From an uncultured Paracoccaceae bacterium (GTDB taxonomy: Bacteria > Pseudomonadota > Alphaproteobacteria > Rhodobacterales > Rhodobacteraceae), in assembly GCA_903930735.1 (NCBI GenBank), contig CAIYZT010000107.1, forward strand, positions 1 to 39,156: 39,156 nt of DNA. Direction: 5' to 3'. Under the pieces are notes generated by a model that was not told the origin of the DNA, did not search any database, and saw only the letters and a list, made by a program, of their open reading frames with translations. The position numbers were made by a program, and so were the translations under genes. This document shows positions 10,172 through 17,946 of the stretch, piece by piece; the first letter of the stretch is position 1; the number at the start of each line of letters is the position of its first letter.

Positions 10172-10194
10172 CCGGGGGGTTTTGCACCCCCCGG
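10172..10194 (+). terminator. G/C-rich hairpin between purH and lspA
   Basis: CCGGGGGG at 10172-10179 and CCCCCCGG at 10187-10194 form a perfect 8-bp stem with a 7-nt loop, 28 nt after the purH stop. There is no T-tract; the stem is followed by ACCCCCGGCAGGATATTTGGAG. This resembles a G/C-box intergenic element common in Rhodobacterales. It could attenuate or process the purH-lspA message rather than terminate it fully. Confidence 0.45.
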
Positions 10195-10235
10195 ACCCCC
10201 GGCAGGATATTTGGAGACAGAAAAAGGAGCGGGGC

Positions 10236-10727
10236 ATGCGCAGGGTTGCGATTTGGGCGGGGCTGATTTTCGGCTTTGATCAGCTGACCAAATGGGCGGT
10301 TGTGCAATGGCTGAACCTGAAGGTAATCGGGGAGTATGATTTCTTTGAGCCGTTTTTGGTGTTCCGTATGGCCTGGAATCGGGGGGTGAATTTTGGGCTG
10401 ATGTCGTCGGATAATGAGGCGGCGCGCTGGGTATTGATCGCGGTGGCTCTGGCGATTTCGACCTGGGTTGTGGTCTGGGTCCGGCGCGAGGGCGGAAAAT
10501 GGGCCGAGATTTCGGCCGGATTTCTGGTCGGCGGGGCGCTGGGCAATGTGGTGGACCGGGTGATCTATGGCGCGGTGGCGGACTTTCTGAACATGTCTTG
10601 CTGCGGGATCGAGAATCCGTTCAGCTTTAACGTGGCGGATGTGGCGATTTTTGCCGGGGCGCTGGGGCTGATGTTTCTGACGGGGGGCGCGCAAAGACCG
10701 CGTGACCTTGGGCGGGGCTTGCGATAA
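10236..10727 (+). CDS. lspA: Lipoprotein signal peptidase (signal peptidase II)
   Basis: Inner-membrane aspartyl protease that removes the signal peptide from diacylglyceryl-modified prolipoproteins. 163 residues with four hydrophobic segments. Family motifs are visible: FDQLTKW near residue 14, MAWNRGVNFGL at 45-55, GGALGNVVDR at 99-108, and the two catalytic aspartates in VADFL (D116) and FNVADVAIF (D135). The ATG at 10236 is preceded by AAAAAGGAG; an upstream in-frame ATG at 10182 falls inside the G/C hairpin and would add an unrelated 18-residue tail. The next gene encodes a lipoprotein, a natural client. Confidence 0.95.
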   Translation: MRRVAIWAGLIFGFDQLTKWAVVQWLNLKVIGEYDFFEPFLVFRMAWNRGVNFGLMSSDNEAARWVLIAVALAISTWVVVWVRREGGKWAEISAGFLVGGALGNVVDRVIYGAVADFLNMSCCGIENPFSFNVADVAIFAGALGLMFLTGGAQRPRDLGRGLR

Positions 10728-10770
10728 AACGATGGCAAGGCAGGGTCCGGGGGACCGGACGGAGGGGCGA

Positions 10771-11304
10771 ATGGCGCGATTTAACGGGTTGGGTTTGGCG
10801 GGGCTGGCGATCACGCTGGCACTGGTGGGCTGCTCAAAGGACGGCACGCCGGAGTTGATGAATCTACGTTCCTCGACCTCGGGCCCGGATGAATTCGGGA
10901 TATTGCCGCCCAAACCCCTGGCCATGCCGGAGGATGTCGCCGTTTTGCCGGAACCGACGCCGGGTGGCACCAATCTGACCGATCAAAACCCGCGCGCCGA
11001 TGCGATTGTGGCACTGGGCGGCACGCCGGGGGCGCTGGACGGCGCGCTTCCGGCCAGTGATGCGGCGCTGATCAACCATGCCGCGCGTTATGGGGTGGCC
11101 AGCGACATCCGCGCGATCATGGCGGCCGAGGATCTGGACTGGCGCCAGCGCAACAACGGCCGCGTGCTGGAGCGGCTTTTCAATGTGAACGTCTATTTCG
11201 ACGCCTATCGCAAGATGGCGCTGGATCAGCAGGCGGAGCTGGAAAAGTGGCGGCAGGCTGGGGTCGGCACGCCCTCGGCGCCGCCGCGTCTGGCGGGCGA
11301 GTAG
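10771..11304 (+). CDS. DUF3035 lipoprotein (BamF-type BAM complex subunit)
   Basis: 177 residues beginning with a lipoprotein signal peptide ending in the lipobox L-V-G-C, so Cys23 should be acylated after cleavage by LspA, encoded just upstream. The mature part has the DUF3035 pattern: MNLRSSTSGPDEFGILPPKP, LPEPTPGGTNL and RADAIVALGG. In alphaproteobacteria this family is described as BamF, an accessory lipoprotein of the outer-membrane beta-barrel assembly machine. The ATG at 10771 follows GGAGGGG; a longer upstream reading lacks a plausible signal peptide start. Lies 43 nt after lspA, likely one operon. Confidence 0.85.
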   Translation: MARFNGLGLAGLAITLALVGCSKDGTPELMNLRSSTSGPDEFGILPPKPLAMPEDVAVLPEPTPGGTNLTDQNPRADAIVALGGTPGALDGALPASDAALINHAARYGVASDIRAIMAAEDLDWRQRNNGRVLERLFNVNVYFDAYRKMALDQQAELEKWRQAGVGTPSAPPRLAGE

Positions 11305-11404
11305 GCTCACTTCTGCAAGACCTGTGAGGTTTCTCGCCTGCGGCTGCTTGTTTTGGCCGCGCAAAGCTCTAGCCTTTATCCAAGTGAATTGACGGGAGAA
11401 ACCG

Positions 11405-12733
11405 ATGCGTGCTCTTGGCCTGCTGGCTGCGACGATTGCCTGTGCGGGGCCGCTGATGGCCGCCGAGGTAAGTACCTTTACCCTGCCCAACGGCATGCAG
11501 GCCGTCGTGATCGAAGATCACCGTGCGCCGGTGGTGGTGAATATGGTCTGGTACCGGATCGGGGCGGCGGACGAGGCGCCGGGCCAATCGGGCGTGGCGC
11601 ATTTTCTGGAGCATCTGATGTTTCAGGGCACCAAAAACCTGGCGCCCGGCGAGTTTTCGGCCACGGTCGAGGCGACGGGTGGCAGCGACAATGCCTTTAC
11701 CTCCTACGATTATACCGCCTATTTTCAGCGGGTTGCGGCGGGTGAGCTGGATCTGATGATGCAGATGGAGGCGGACCGAATGGTTGGCCTGAAGCTGACC
11801 GAGGAAGACGTCGCGACCGAGCGGGATGTGATCATTCAAGAGCGCGCCCAGCGGACGGATAGCGAGCCTTCGGCCCTGCTCGGCGAGCAGATGGATGCGG
11901 CCTTGTTCATGAACCATCCTTTTGGGCGCCCCGTGATCGGCTGGAAGCATGAGATGGAATCGTTGACGCGCGAGACGGCGGTGGATTTCTACAAGGCGAA
12001 TTACGCGCCCAACAATGCCATTCTGGTGGTGGCGGGCGATGTGACGCCGGACGAGGTCAAGGCGTTGGCGGAAAAGCACTTTGGTGCCTTGCCCGCCTCA
12101 GCCGTGATCGCGGCGCGCCTGCGCCCGTCCGAGCCGCCGCAACTGGCGGCGCGGCGACTTGCCATGGTGGATGAGAGGGTATCGGAGCCCTATGTGACGC
12201 GCAGCTATCTGGCGGCGGAGCGTAACCCCGGCGATCAAGAACAATCCGCGGCGCTGGTTTTGTTGGCCGAGTTGTTGGGCGGCAGTCCGACAACCTCGGT
12301 TCTGGCGCGGGCCTTGCAGTTTGACGCGCAGGTCGCGGTCTATGCCGGGGCGGGCTATGACGGGACCTCGATTGATCCGACGAGCCTTCAGATCACGGTG
12401 GTGCCGCTGCCGGGGGTGACGTTGAAGGCGGCGGAAACCGCGTTGGACGAGGTTTTGGCCAAGTTTCTGACCGAAGGCGTCGACGAGGCGGAATTTGCGC
12501 GGATCAAGCGCCAAGTGCGGGCGGCGGATATTTATGCGGCGGACAGCACCCAAGGGCTGGCGCAGAAATACGGCGCGGCGCTGAGCGTTGGGTTGACCGT
12601 GGCGGATGTGCAGGAATGGCCCGCGATCCTAGCGGCGGTCACCACGCAAGAGGTGATGGCGGCGGCGCGGGCGGTTTTGGTGCCCGAGCAATCGGTCACG
12701 GGCTGGCTTTCGGCACAGGAGGAGGCGCGATGA
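11405..12733 (+). CDS. M16 family zinc metallopeptidase (catalytic member)
   Basis: 442 residues with a cleavable signal peptide (cleavage probably after LMA-A near residue 20), so periplasmic. It has the inverted zinc motif of pitrilysin-family proteases, H66-F-L-E69-H70, within GVAHFLEHLMFQGT, followed by the conserved GGSDNAFTSYDYTAY and ERDVIIQER, where the third zinc ligand is expected. The C-terminal half carries a second M16 domain with YVTRSYLA and LLGGSPTTSVL. The downstream gene, sharing an ATGA overlap, encodes the inactive-type partner, so the two probably form the usual M16 heterodimer. Substrate unknown; degradation of periplasmic peptides is likely. Confidence 0.92.
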   Translation: MRALGLLAATIACAGPLMAAEVSTFTLPNGMQAVVIEDHRAPVVVNMVWYRIGAADEAPGQSGVAHFLEHLMFQGTKNLAPGEFSATVEATGGSDNAFTSYDYTAYFQRVAAGELDLMMQMEADRMVGLKLTEEDVATERDVIIQERAQRTDSEPSALLGEQMDAALFMNHPFGRPVIGWKHEMESLTRETAVDFYKANYAPNNAILVVAGDVTPDEVKALAEKHFGALPASAVIAARLRPSEPPQLAARRLAMVDERVSEPYVTRSYLAAERNPGDQEQSAALVLLAELLGGSPTTSVLARALQFDAQVAVYAGAGYDGTSIDPTSLQITVVPLPGVTLKAAETALDEVLAKFLTEGVDEAEFARIKRQVRAADIYAADSTQGLAQKYGAALSVGLTVADVQEWPAILAAVTTQEVMAAARAVLVPEQSVTGWLSAQEEAR

Positions 12734-14082
12734 CCGGATTTTTGGCGGTGGGTGCCGCGTTTGGCGCGTCGGCCCGAAAGGCACTGATGGGCTTGGGGTT
12801 GGCGCTACTGGCCTGCCCGGTCTGGGCCGAGGCCGAGATACAAGCCATCACCTCGCCGGGCGGGATCAAGGCCTGGTTGGTCGAGGATCACGGGATTCCC
12901 TTTACCGCGCTGTCGATCCGGTTTCAGGGCGGCACCTCGATCGATGCGGTGGACAAGCGCGGGGCCACCAATCTGATGATGGGCCTGATCGAGGAAGGCG
13001 CGGGCGATCTGGATGCGCAGGGCTTTGCGGCCGCGCGCGACGGCTTGGCGGCGGAGTTTCGGTTTTCGGCGGATCTGGACGGCGTCTCGGTGCGGGCGCG
13101 GTTTTTGACCGAAAATAGCGCGGAGTCGCTGGAATTGCTGCGTCAGGCGCTGATCTCACCGCGCTTTGACGCCGATGCGGTGGAGCGGGTGCGGGGGCAG
13201 GTTCTGGCCAATCTGCGCTCGGAGGCGAAAGATCCCGGCTCGATCGCGGGCGATGCGCTGCGGGTGCGGATGTTTGGGAAACATGTTTATGGGCTGCCGG
13301 CGGATGGCACTGTTGATAGCGTCACTGCGCTGACACGCGAGGATATCGTGGCGGCGCATCAGGCGGCCATGACCCGTAGCGGACTGACGGTGGCCGCCGC
13401 GGGCGATATCACGGCTGATCAGTTGGGGGCTATGCTTGACGGGCTGTTGGGCGCGCTGCCGGAAACTGGCGCGGATCTGCCGGGACGGGCAGAGATTGCG
13501 GCTGCGCAGGGGCTGAAAGTGGTGGCGTTTCCGGGCCCGCAGGCGGTGGTCACCTTTGCCGCGCCGGGCATACGGTTTGACGACCCTGATTATTTTGCCG
13601 CCGTGGTGATGAACGAGATCCTGGGCGGTGACCGCTTTGGCTCGCGTTTGATGGCCGAGTTGCGCGAGAATCGGGGGCTGACCTATGGCGCGCGCGCCTC
13701 TCTTTCAGTGTTTGATCAGGCCGAGATTATCTCGGGCTCGTTCTCGACCGGGGCGGATACTGCGGGGCAGGCCGTCGAGGTTTTGCGCGAGACCTGGGCG
13801 AAGATGGCGGCGGAGGGGGTCAGCGACGAAGAGCTGAACCTTGCCAAGCGCTATCTGACCGGGTCCTATCCGCTGCGGTTTGACGGCAATGGGGCGATTG
13901 CGGGGATCATGGTGGGGATGCAGGTGCTTGGCCTGTCGCCCGATTATCCCAAGACGCGCAATGCCTTGGTCGAGGCGGTGACGGCGCAGGATGTGGCGCG
14001 GGTGGCAGCGCGGCTATTGGATCCGGGCAAGCTGTTTGTGATGGTGGTCGGGCAGGACACGGGGTTGGTCGGCACCGAATAG
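12730..14082 (+). CDS. M16 family peptidase-like protein (non-catalytic partner)
   Basis: 450 residues, translationally coupled to the preceding protease by an ATGA overlap. The N-terminus has a long charged stretch and then a hydrophobic segment ending in CPVWA-EAE, a likely signal peptide. Where the active partner has HxxEH, this one reads ATNLMMGLIEEGAG, lacking both histidines, so it cannot bind zinc in the normal way. The C-terminal Arg/Tyr pair typical of substrate-binding M16 partners is present in ENRGLTYGA, after GGDRFGSRLMAEL. It should supply the second half of the proteolytic chamber. A G/C hairpin follows at 14093-14108. Confidence 0.9.
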   Translation: MTGFLAVGAAFGASARKALMGLGLALLACPVWAEAEIQAITSPGGIKAWLVEDHGIPFTALSIRFQGGTSIDAVDKRGATNLMMGLIEEGAGDLDAQGFAAARDGLAAEFRFSADLDGVSVRARFLTENSAESLELLRQALISPRFDADAVERVRGQVLANLRSEAKDPGSIAGDALRVRMFGKHVYGLPADGTVDSVTALTREDIVAAHQAAMTRSGLTVAAAGDITADQLGAMLDGLLGALPETGADLPGRAEIAAAQGLKVVAFPGPQAVVTFAAPGIRFDDPDYFAAVVMNEILGGDRFGSRLMAELRENRGLTYGARASLSVFDQAEIISGSFSTGADTAGQAVEVLRETWAKMAAEGVSDEELNLAKRYLTGSYPLRFDGNGAIAGIMVGMQVLGLSPDYPKTRNALVEAVTAQDVARVAARLLDPGKLFVMVVGQDTGLVGTE

Positions 14083-14092
14083 ACGGGCACAA

Positions 14093-14108
14093 GGGGGGCC
14101 AGCCCCCC
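14093..14108 (+). terminator. G/C hairpin after the M16 gene pair
   Basis: GGGGGG at 14093-14098 and CCCCCC at 14103-14108 enclose a CCAG loop, 11 nt after the stop of the second M16 gene. There is no T-run behind it, so it may be a Rho-assisted end or processing site. It resembles the hairpin after purH. Confidence 0.4.
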
Positions 14109-14150
14109 TGCGTGGATCGTGGCGGTCCGCGCCTGCCTCCGGAAGTTATC

Positions 14151-14197
14151 CCCCAATTCTGATTGGCCGAATCTGTGCGGGCCTGCTAGAATTGGGG
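14151..14197 (+). promoter_or_regulatory. Perfect 10-bp dyad over the mutL ribosome-binding site
   Basis: CCCCAATTCT at 14151-14160 is exactly complementary to AGAATTGGGG at 14188-14197. The right arm ends two bases before the ATG of mutL at 14200 and contains the only Shine-Dalgarno-like purine run (GGGG). A smaller GGCC/GGCC pair lies in the loop. In RNA this would hide the start region of mutL; in DNA it could be an operator for a dimeric protein. If translation instead starts at GTG 14245, the structure would be a plain leader hairpin. Confidence 0.4.
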
Positions 14198-14199
14198 TC

Positions 14200-16041
14200 A
14201 TGACGCTGCATGAACCCAAGATATCGGGGGCCGAAGGGCGCCCTGTGATCAAACCGCTGGATGAGGCGGCGATCAACCGCATTGCGGCGGGCGAGGTGGT
14301 GGAGCGTCCAGCCTCGGCGGTCAAGGAGCTGGTCGAGAACGCCTTGGACGCGGGCGCGCGGCGGATATCGGTGGATTATGCAGCGGGCGGCAAGGTGTTG
14401 ATCCGGGTCACGGATGATGGCTGCGGGATGACGGCGGCGGATCTGCCTTTGGCCGTCGCGCGGCACGCGACGTCGAAAATTGATGGCTCGGACCTGCTGA
14501 ACATCCGCTCTTTCGGCTTTCGGGGCGAAGCTTTGGCCAGCCTTGGCGCTGTGGGGCGGCTGGTGCTGACCAGCCGGGTGCAGGGGCTGGACGGACATGC
14601 GATCACGGTTACGGGCGGGCGCGAGGGGGCGGTGCGCCCGGCGGCGATCACGCGCGGCACGGTGGTCGAGCTGCGCGATCTGTTTTACGCCACCCCGGCG
14701 CGGCTAAAGTTTCTGCGCAGCGACCGGGCCGAGGCGCAGGCGATCGCCGAGGTCCTCCGGCGGCTCGCGATGGCCGAACCGCAGGTTGGTTTTACCCTGA
14801 CCGAGTCCGCCGATGGCGAGGCGCCGCGCGTGATCTTTCGCGCCGATCCCCAGCAGGGCGATTTTTTTGACGCGCTGCATGGGCGGCTGACGGGCATTCT
14901 GGGGGCGGATTTCAGCGCCAATGCCCTGCGCATTGATGTGGAGCGCGAGGGGCTGCGGCTGGTGGGTTATGCCGCCCTGCCGACCTATTCGCGCGGATCT
15001 TCGGTGCAGCAATTTGTCTTTGTGAACGGCCGGCCCGTGCTGGACCGCGCGCTTTATGGGGCCCTGCGCGCGGCCTATTACGATTTTCTCAGCCGCGACC
15101 GGCATCCGGCGGCGGTGCTGAACCTGATCGTTGATCCTGAGCGTGTGGATGTGAACGTGCATCCGGCCAAATCCGAGGTCCGCTTTCGCGAGCCGGACGC
15201 GGTGCGGGGGCTGATCATCACGGCGCTGCGCTCGGCGCTGGCGGGGGCTGGGCACCGAGCGAGTTCCACCGTTGGCGCGGCGACCTTGGCGGCGATGCGG
15301 CCCGAAGGGCAGGGCGCGCCGCGGATTTATCAGATGGACCGCCCCTCGCAGGGCACTTTTGCAAGGGCTTTGGCGTTTCAGGCGCCCCAGCTTACCGGCG
15401 TTGGCTTTGCCGAAGCGCCGGTCGCCCGGTTGGAAGAGCCGGCGCAACTGGATGAGGCGCAGCATCCTTTGGGCGCGGCGCGGGCGCAGGTTCATGAAAA
15501 CTATATCATTGCGCAGACTGCGAGCGGGATGGTCATTGTCGATCAGCACGCCGCGCACGAACGGCTGGTCTATGAACGGCTTAAGCGGCAAATGGCCGAA
15601 ACCCGGATCCGTGCGCAGGCCCTCTTGATCCCCGAAATTGTGGAGCTATCGGCTCAGGATGCGGCGTTGATCCTGTCCCATGCTGGCGATCTTGCGCGGC
15701 TGGGGCTGGGTGTCGAGGCATTTGGTGGCGGCGCGGTCGTGGTGCGCGAGATGCCGGCGATTCTGGGTCAGGCCCCGGCGGCGGCGCTGCTGCGCGATGT
15801 GCTGGATGAACTTGTCGATCTCGGCTCCAGCCAATTGGTCCAGACCCGGATCGAGGCGATCCTCAGCCGGATGGCTTGTCATGGTTCGGTCCGTTCGGGC
15901 CGGGGGATGCGAGCCGAAGAGATGAATGCGCTTTTGCGCGAGATGGAGGCGACGCCGCATTCGGGCCAGTGCAACCACGGGCGCCCGACCTATGTGGAGC
16001 TGAAGTTGAGCGATATCGAAAGGCTGTTCGGGCGCAAATGA
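14200..16041 (+). CDS. mutL: DNA mismatch repair protein MutL
   Basis: Links MutS mismatch recognition to downstream excision. 613 residues. The N-terminal GHKL ATPase shows INRIAAGEVVERPASAVKELVENALDAG motifs, DDGCGM, RHATSK and FRGEALASL. The transducer domain has VNGRPVLDR and VNVHPAKSEVRF. The C-terminal dimerisation domain has VIVDQHAAHERLVYE, ACHGSVRSG and CNHGRPTYVEL. CNHGRPT-type ends are found in MutL of endonuclease-containing lineages, although a DQHA-E-E motif is replaced here by DQHAAHERLVYE, the common alphaproteobacterial form. The start at ATG 14200 has weak SD support and a hairpin over it; GTG 14245 is the alternative. Overlaps rmuC by ATGA. Confidence 0.95.
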   Translation: MTLHEPKISGAEGRPVIKPLDEAAINRIAAGEVVERPASAVKELVENALDAGARRISVDYAAGGKVLIRVTDDGCGMTAADLPLAVARHATSKIDGSDLLNIRSFGFRGEALASLGAVGRLVLTSRVQGLDGHAITVTGGREGAVRPAAITRGTVVELRDLFYATPARLKFLRSDRAEAQAIAEVLRRLAMAEPQVGFTLTESADGEAPRVIFRADPQQGDFFDALHGRLTGILGADFSANALRIDVEREGLRLVGYAALPTYSRGSSVQQFVFVNGRPVLDRALYGALRAAYYDFLSRDRHPAAVLNLIVDPERVDVNVHPAKSEVRFREPDAVRGLIITALRSALAGAGHRASSTVGAATLAAMRPEGQGAPRIYQMDRPSQGTFARALAFQAPQLTGVGFAEAPVARLEEPAQLDEAQHPLGAARAQVHENYIIAQTASGMVIVDQHAAHERLVYERLKRQMAETRIRAQALLIPEIVELSAQDAALILSHAGDLARLGLGVEAFGGGAVVVREMPAILGQAPAAALLRDVLDELVDLGSSQLVQTRIEAILSRMACHGSVRSGRGMRAEEMNALLREMEATPHSGQCNHGRPTYVELKLSDIERLFGRK

Positions 16042-17198
16042 TAAGTCTGTTCGGTCAAACCTTTGCCTGGAATTCGCCCGAGGCGCTGCTGATCGGCGGG
16101 GCGGCGATCGTGCTGCTGCTGGTTCTGGTGATGATCCTGCGGACCGCGGGGCGTTCGGCAATCGCGACCGAGCCTTTGCTGCGCGAGATGGGCTGGCTGG
16201 CGCAGCGCGTTCAGGGCCTGTCGGACGGGCAGGAACGTCTGGCGGGGGGCTTGCATCACGTCGGTGAAAACCAATCGCTCAGCCAGACCGCGATGCTGCA
16301 GATGATGGAGGCGCGGCTGGCCGAGGTGCAACGCGCCATGGGCGAGAGCCTGCAAGGCACCGCGACCCGAACCGCTCGCAGCCTTGGCGAGCTGAACACG
16401 CGGCTGGAAACCATCGACAAGGCCCAGGCCAATATCGAAAAGCTGTCGGGTAACGTGCTGTCTTTGCAGGATATCCTGTCCAACAAGCAGACACGCGGCG
16501 CCTTTGGCGAGATCCAGCTGAATGATATCGTGCAAAAGGCGCTGCCCTCGGACGCCTACCAGATGCAGGCCACGCTTTCGAACGGCAAGCGCGCCGATTG
16601 TCTGGTGCATCTGCCGAACCCACCCGGCCCGATCGTGATCGACGCCAAATTCCCGCTGGAGGCCTATGAGGCGATCCGGCGCGCCGATAACCCGCGCGCG
16701 GTACTCGAGGCCGCGCAGGCGATGCGCGCGGCGGTGCGCGCGCATATTCGGGCGATTTCTGAGAAATACATCATCGAAGGCGAGACGGCAGACGGCGCGC
16801 TGATGTTCCTACCCTCCGAAGCGGTCTATGCCGAGCTGCATTCCAACTTTCCCGAGATCGTGCGCGAAGGCTTTGCCGCGCGGGTCTGGATCGTCTCGCC
16901 GACCACCTGCATGGCGACGCTGAACACGATGCGCGCGGTGCTGAAGGACGCGCGGATGCGCGAGCAGGCGGGGGCGATCCGCAAGGAACTGGGCGAGCTT
17001 TACAAGGATGTGGACCGGCTGGTGGAGCGGGTCGGCAATCTGGACCGGCATTTTGCGATGGCGGCCAAGGATATCGAAGAGATCAAGATATCGTCGGACA
17101 AGGCGGGCAAAAGGGCGCGGCGGCTGGATAATTTCGATTTCGAGGAACTCGTGCAGCCGGACCCCAAACCGCTGAGCATCACCCCGGCTGCGGAATGA
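16038..17198 (+). CDS. rmuC: DNA recombination protein RmuC
   Basis: 386 residues. An N-terminal membrane segment (LLIGGAAIVLLLVLVMIL) is followed by a long helical, coiled-coil region to about residue 150 and then the RmuC nuclease-like domain: NKQTRGAFGEIQLNDIV, VIDAKFPLEAYE, MFLPSEAVYAEL and the ending region VGNLDRHFAMAAKDIEEI. RmuC limits recombination between inverted repeats in E. coli. The start ATG overlaps the mutL stop as ATGA, and the stop overlaps the HutD start in the same way, so mutL, rmuC and the HutD gene are translationally coupled. The usual family length is about 380-480. Confidence 0.93.
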   Translation: MISLFGQTFAWNSPEALLIGGAAIVLLLVLVMILRTAGRSAIATEPLLREMGWLAQRVQGLSDGQERLAGGLHHVGENQSLSQTAMLQMMEARLAEVQRAMGESLQGTATRTARSLGELNTRLETIDKAQANIEKLSGNVLSLQDILSNKQTRGAFGEIQLNDIVQKALPSDAYQMQATLSNGKRADCLVHLPNPPGPIVIDAKFPLEAYEAIRRADNPRAVLEAAQAMRAAVRAHIRAISEKYIIEGETADGALMFLPSEAVYAELHSNFPEIVREGFAARVWIVSPTTCMATLNTMRAVLKDARMREQAGAIRKELGELYKDVDRLVERVGNLDRHFAMAAKDIEEIKISSDKAGKRARRLDNFDFEELVQPDPKPLSITPAAE

Positions 17199-17689
17199 AA
17201 CGCTGGTTGGGGGCCTCGGATTTCCGGAAAATGCCTTGGGCCAATGGCAAGGGCGTGACGGTGGAATTGGCGCGCTCTGATCTGGGCGGGGTGATGCAAT
17301 GGCGGTTGTCGCGGGCCTCGGTCGTAGAAGACGGGGCTTTTTCGATTTTTCCTAGTGTCGAGCGTAATCTTACGGTGTTGACCGGGCCGGGGTTTGATCT
17401 GCTGGGCGTGGGGATTGCCCTGCAGGCGCGGCCCTATCGGCCGGTGGCCTTTGCGGGGGATGTGCCGGTTGGGGCTTGCGGGGTGACCGCGCCTTCGGAT
17501 GACTTCAACGTGATGACCGCGCGGAAATTGGGGCCAGCGCCGGTTCGGGTTTTGGCGGGGGCGGAGGATCTGGCCTCTGATGGTTTGTGGGCGATCTATT
17601 GGCCGGAGCACGAGGCGCTGGTGATCACGGACGAGGGCTTTGCGTTTGATGGCGACGGGCCGGCCATTTTGGTTGGCTTGCCGGGGTAG
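17195..17689 (+). CDS. HutD/Ves family protein
   Basis: 164 residues with the HutD signature at the start, RKMPWANGKGVTVELAR, followed by WRLSRASVVEDGAFSIFPSVERNLTVLTG, a cupin-like fold. HutD proteins are tied to histidine utilisation in some bacteria, and Ves of E. coli is a cold-responsive relative, but no hut gene lies nearby. Coupling by ATGA to rmuC is the only context. The protein is somewhat shorter than the 180-190 residues common in the family, mainly at the C-terminus. Biochemical role unknown. Confidence 0.82.
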   Translation: MKRWLGASDFRKMPWANGKGVTVELARSDLGGVMQWRLSRASVVEDGAFSIFPSVERNLTVLTGPGFDLLGVGIALQARPYRPVAFAGDVPVGACGVTAPSDDFNVMTARKLGPAPVRVLAGAEDLASDGLWAIYWPEHEALVITDEGFAFDGDGPAILVGLPG

Positions 17690-17832
17690 GTTGAGGCTGC
17701 AGTCCTTTTCAGTTCAGTGAAATGCGCGCCAACTTTGAAAGATGTCCCCCCGCTCATTGAGCAGCGGTTTTCGCGATACCGGTTCAGTACGAAATGTCAG
17801 AGGGCAGCGCACGCCAGGGGCGAGTCGGGTGG

Positions 17833-17860
17833 TGCCCGGATCGCTAGTGGCGACCGGGCA
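17833..17860. other. Bulged hairpin in a convergent intergenic gap
   Basis: TGCCCGG at 17833-17839 pairs with CCGGGCA at 17854-17860. TCGC at 17841-17844 pairs with GCGA at 17850-17853, leaving a single bulged A and a TAGTG loop. It lies in the 257-bp gap between the ends of the HutD gene (+) and rsmB (-). No T-tract follows on either strand. It may act as a weak bidirectional terminator or belong to a small RNA. I recognise no gene or insertion-sequence remnant in the rest of the gap. Confidence 0.3.
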
Positions 17861-17946
17861 GATTGCGGATAGTTGGTGAGGTGGCAGACGCTAGGGCGCC
17901 TGCCAAAGAGGGGACGGTCAGCGGAGCGCTTTGGGTTCTTACCCCT

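Noticed and set aside
14119-14199. Extended N-terminus for MutL
   Set aside because: The added 27 residues come from the intergenic hairpin region and do not occur in MutL proteins.
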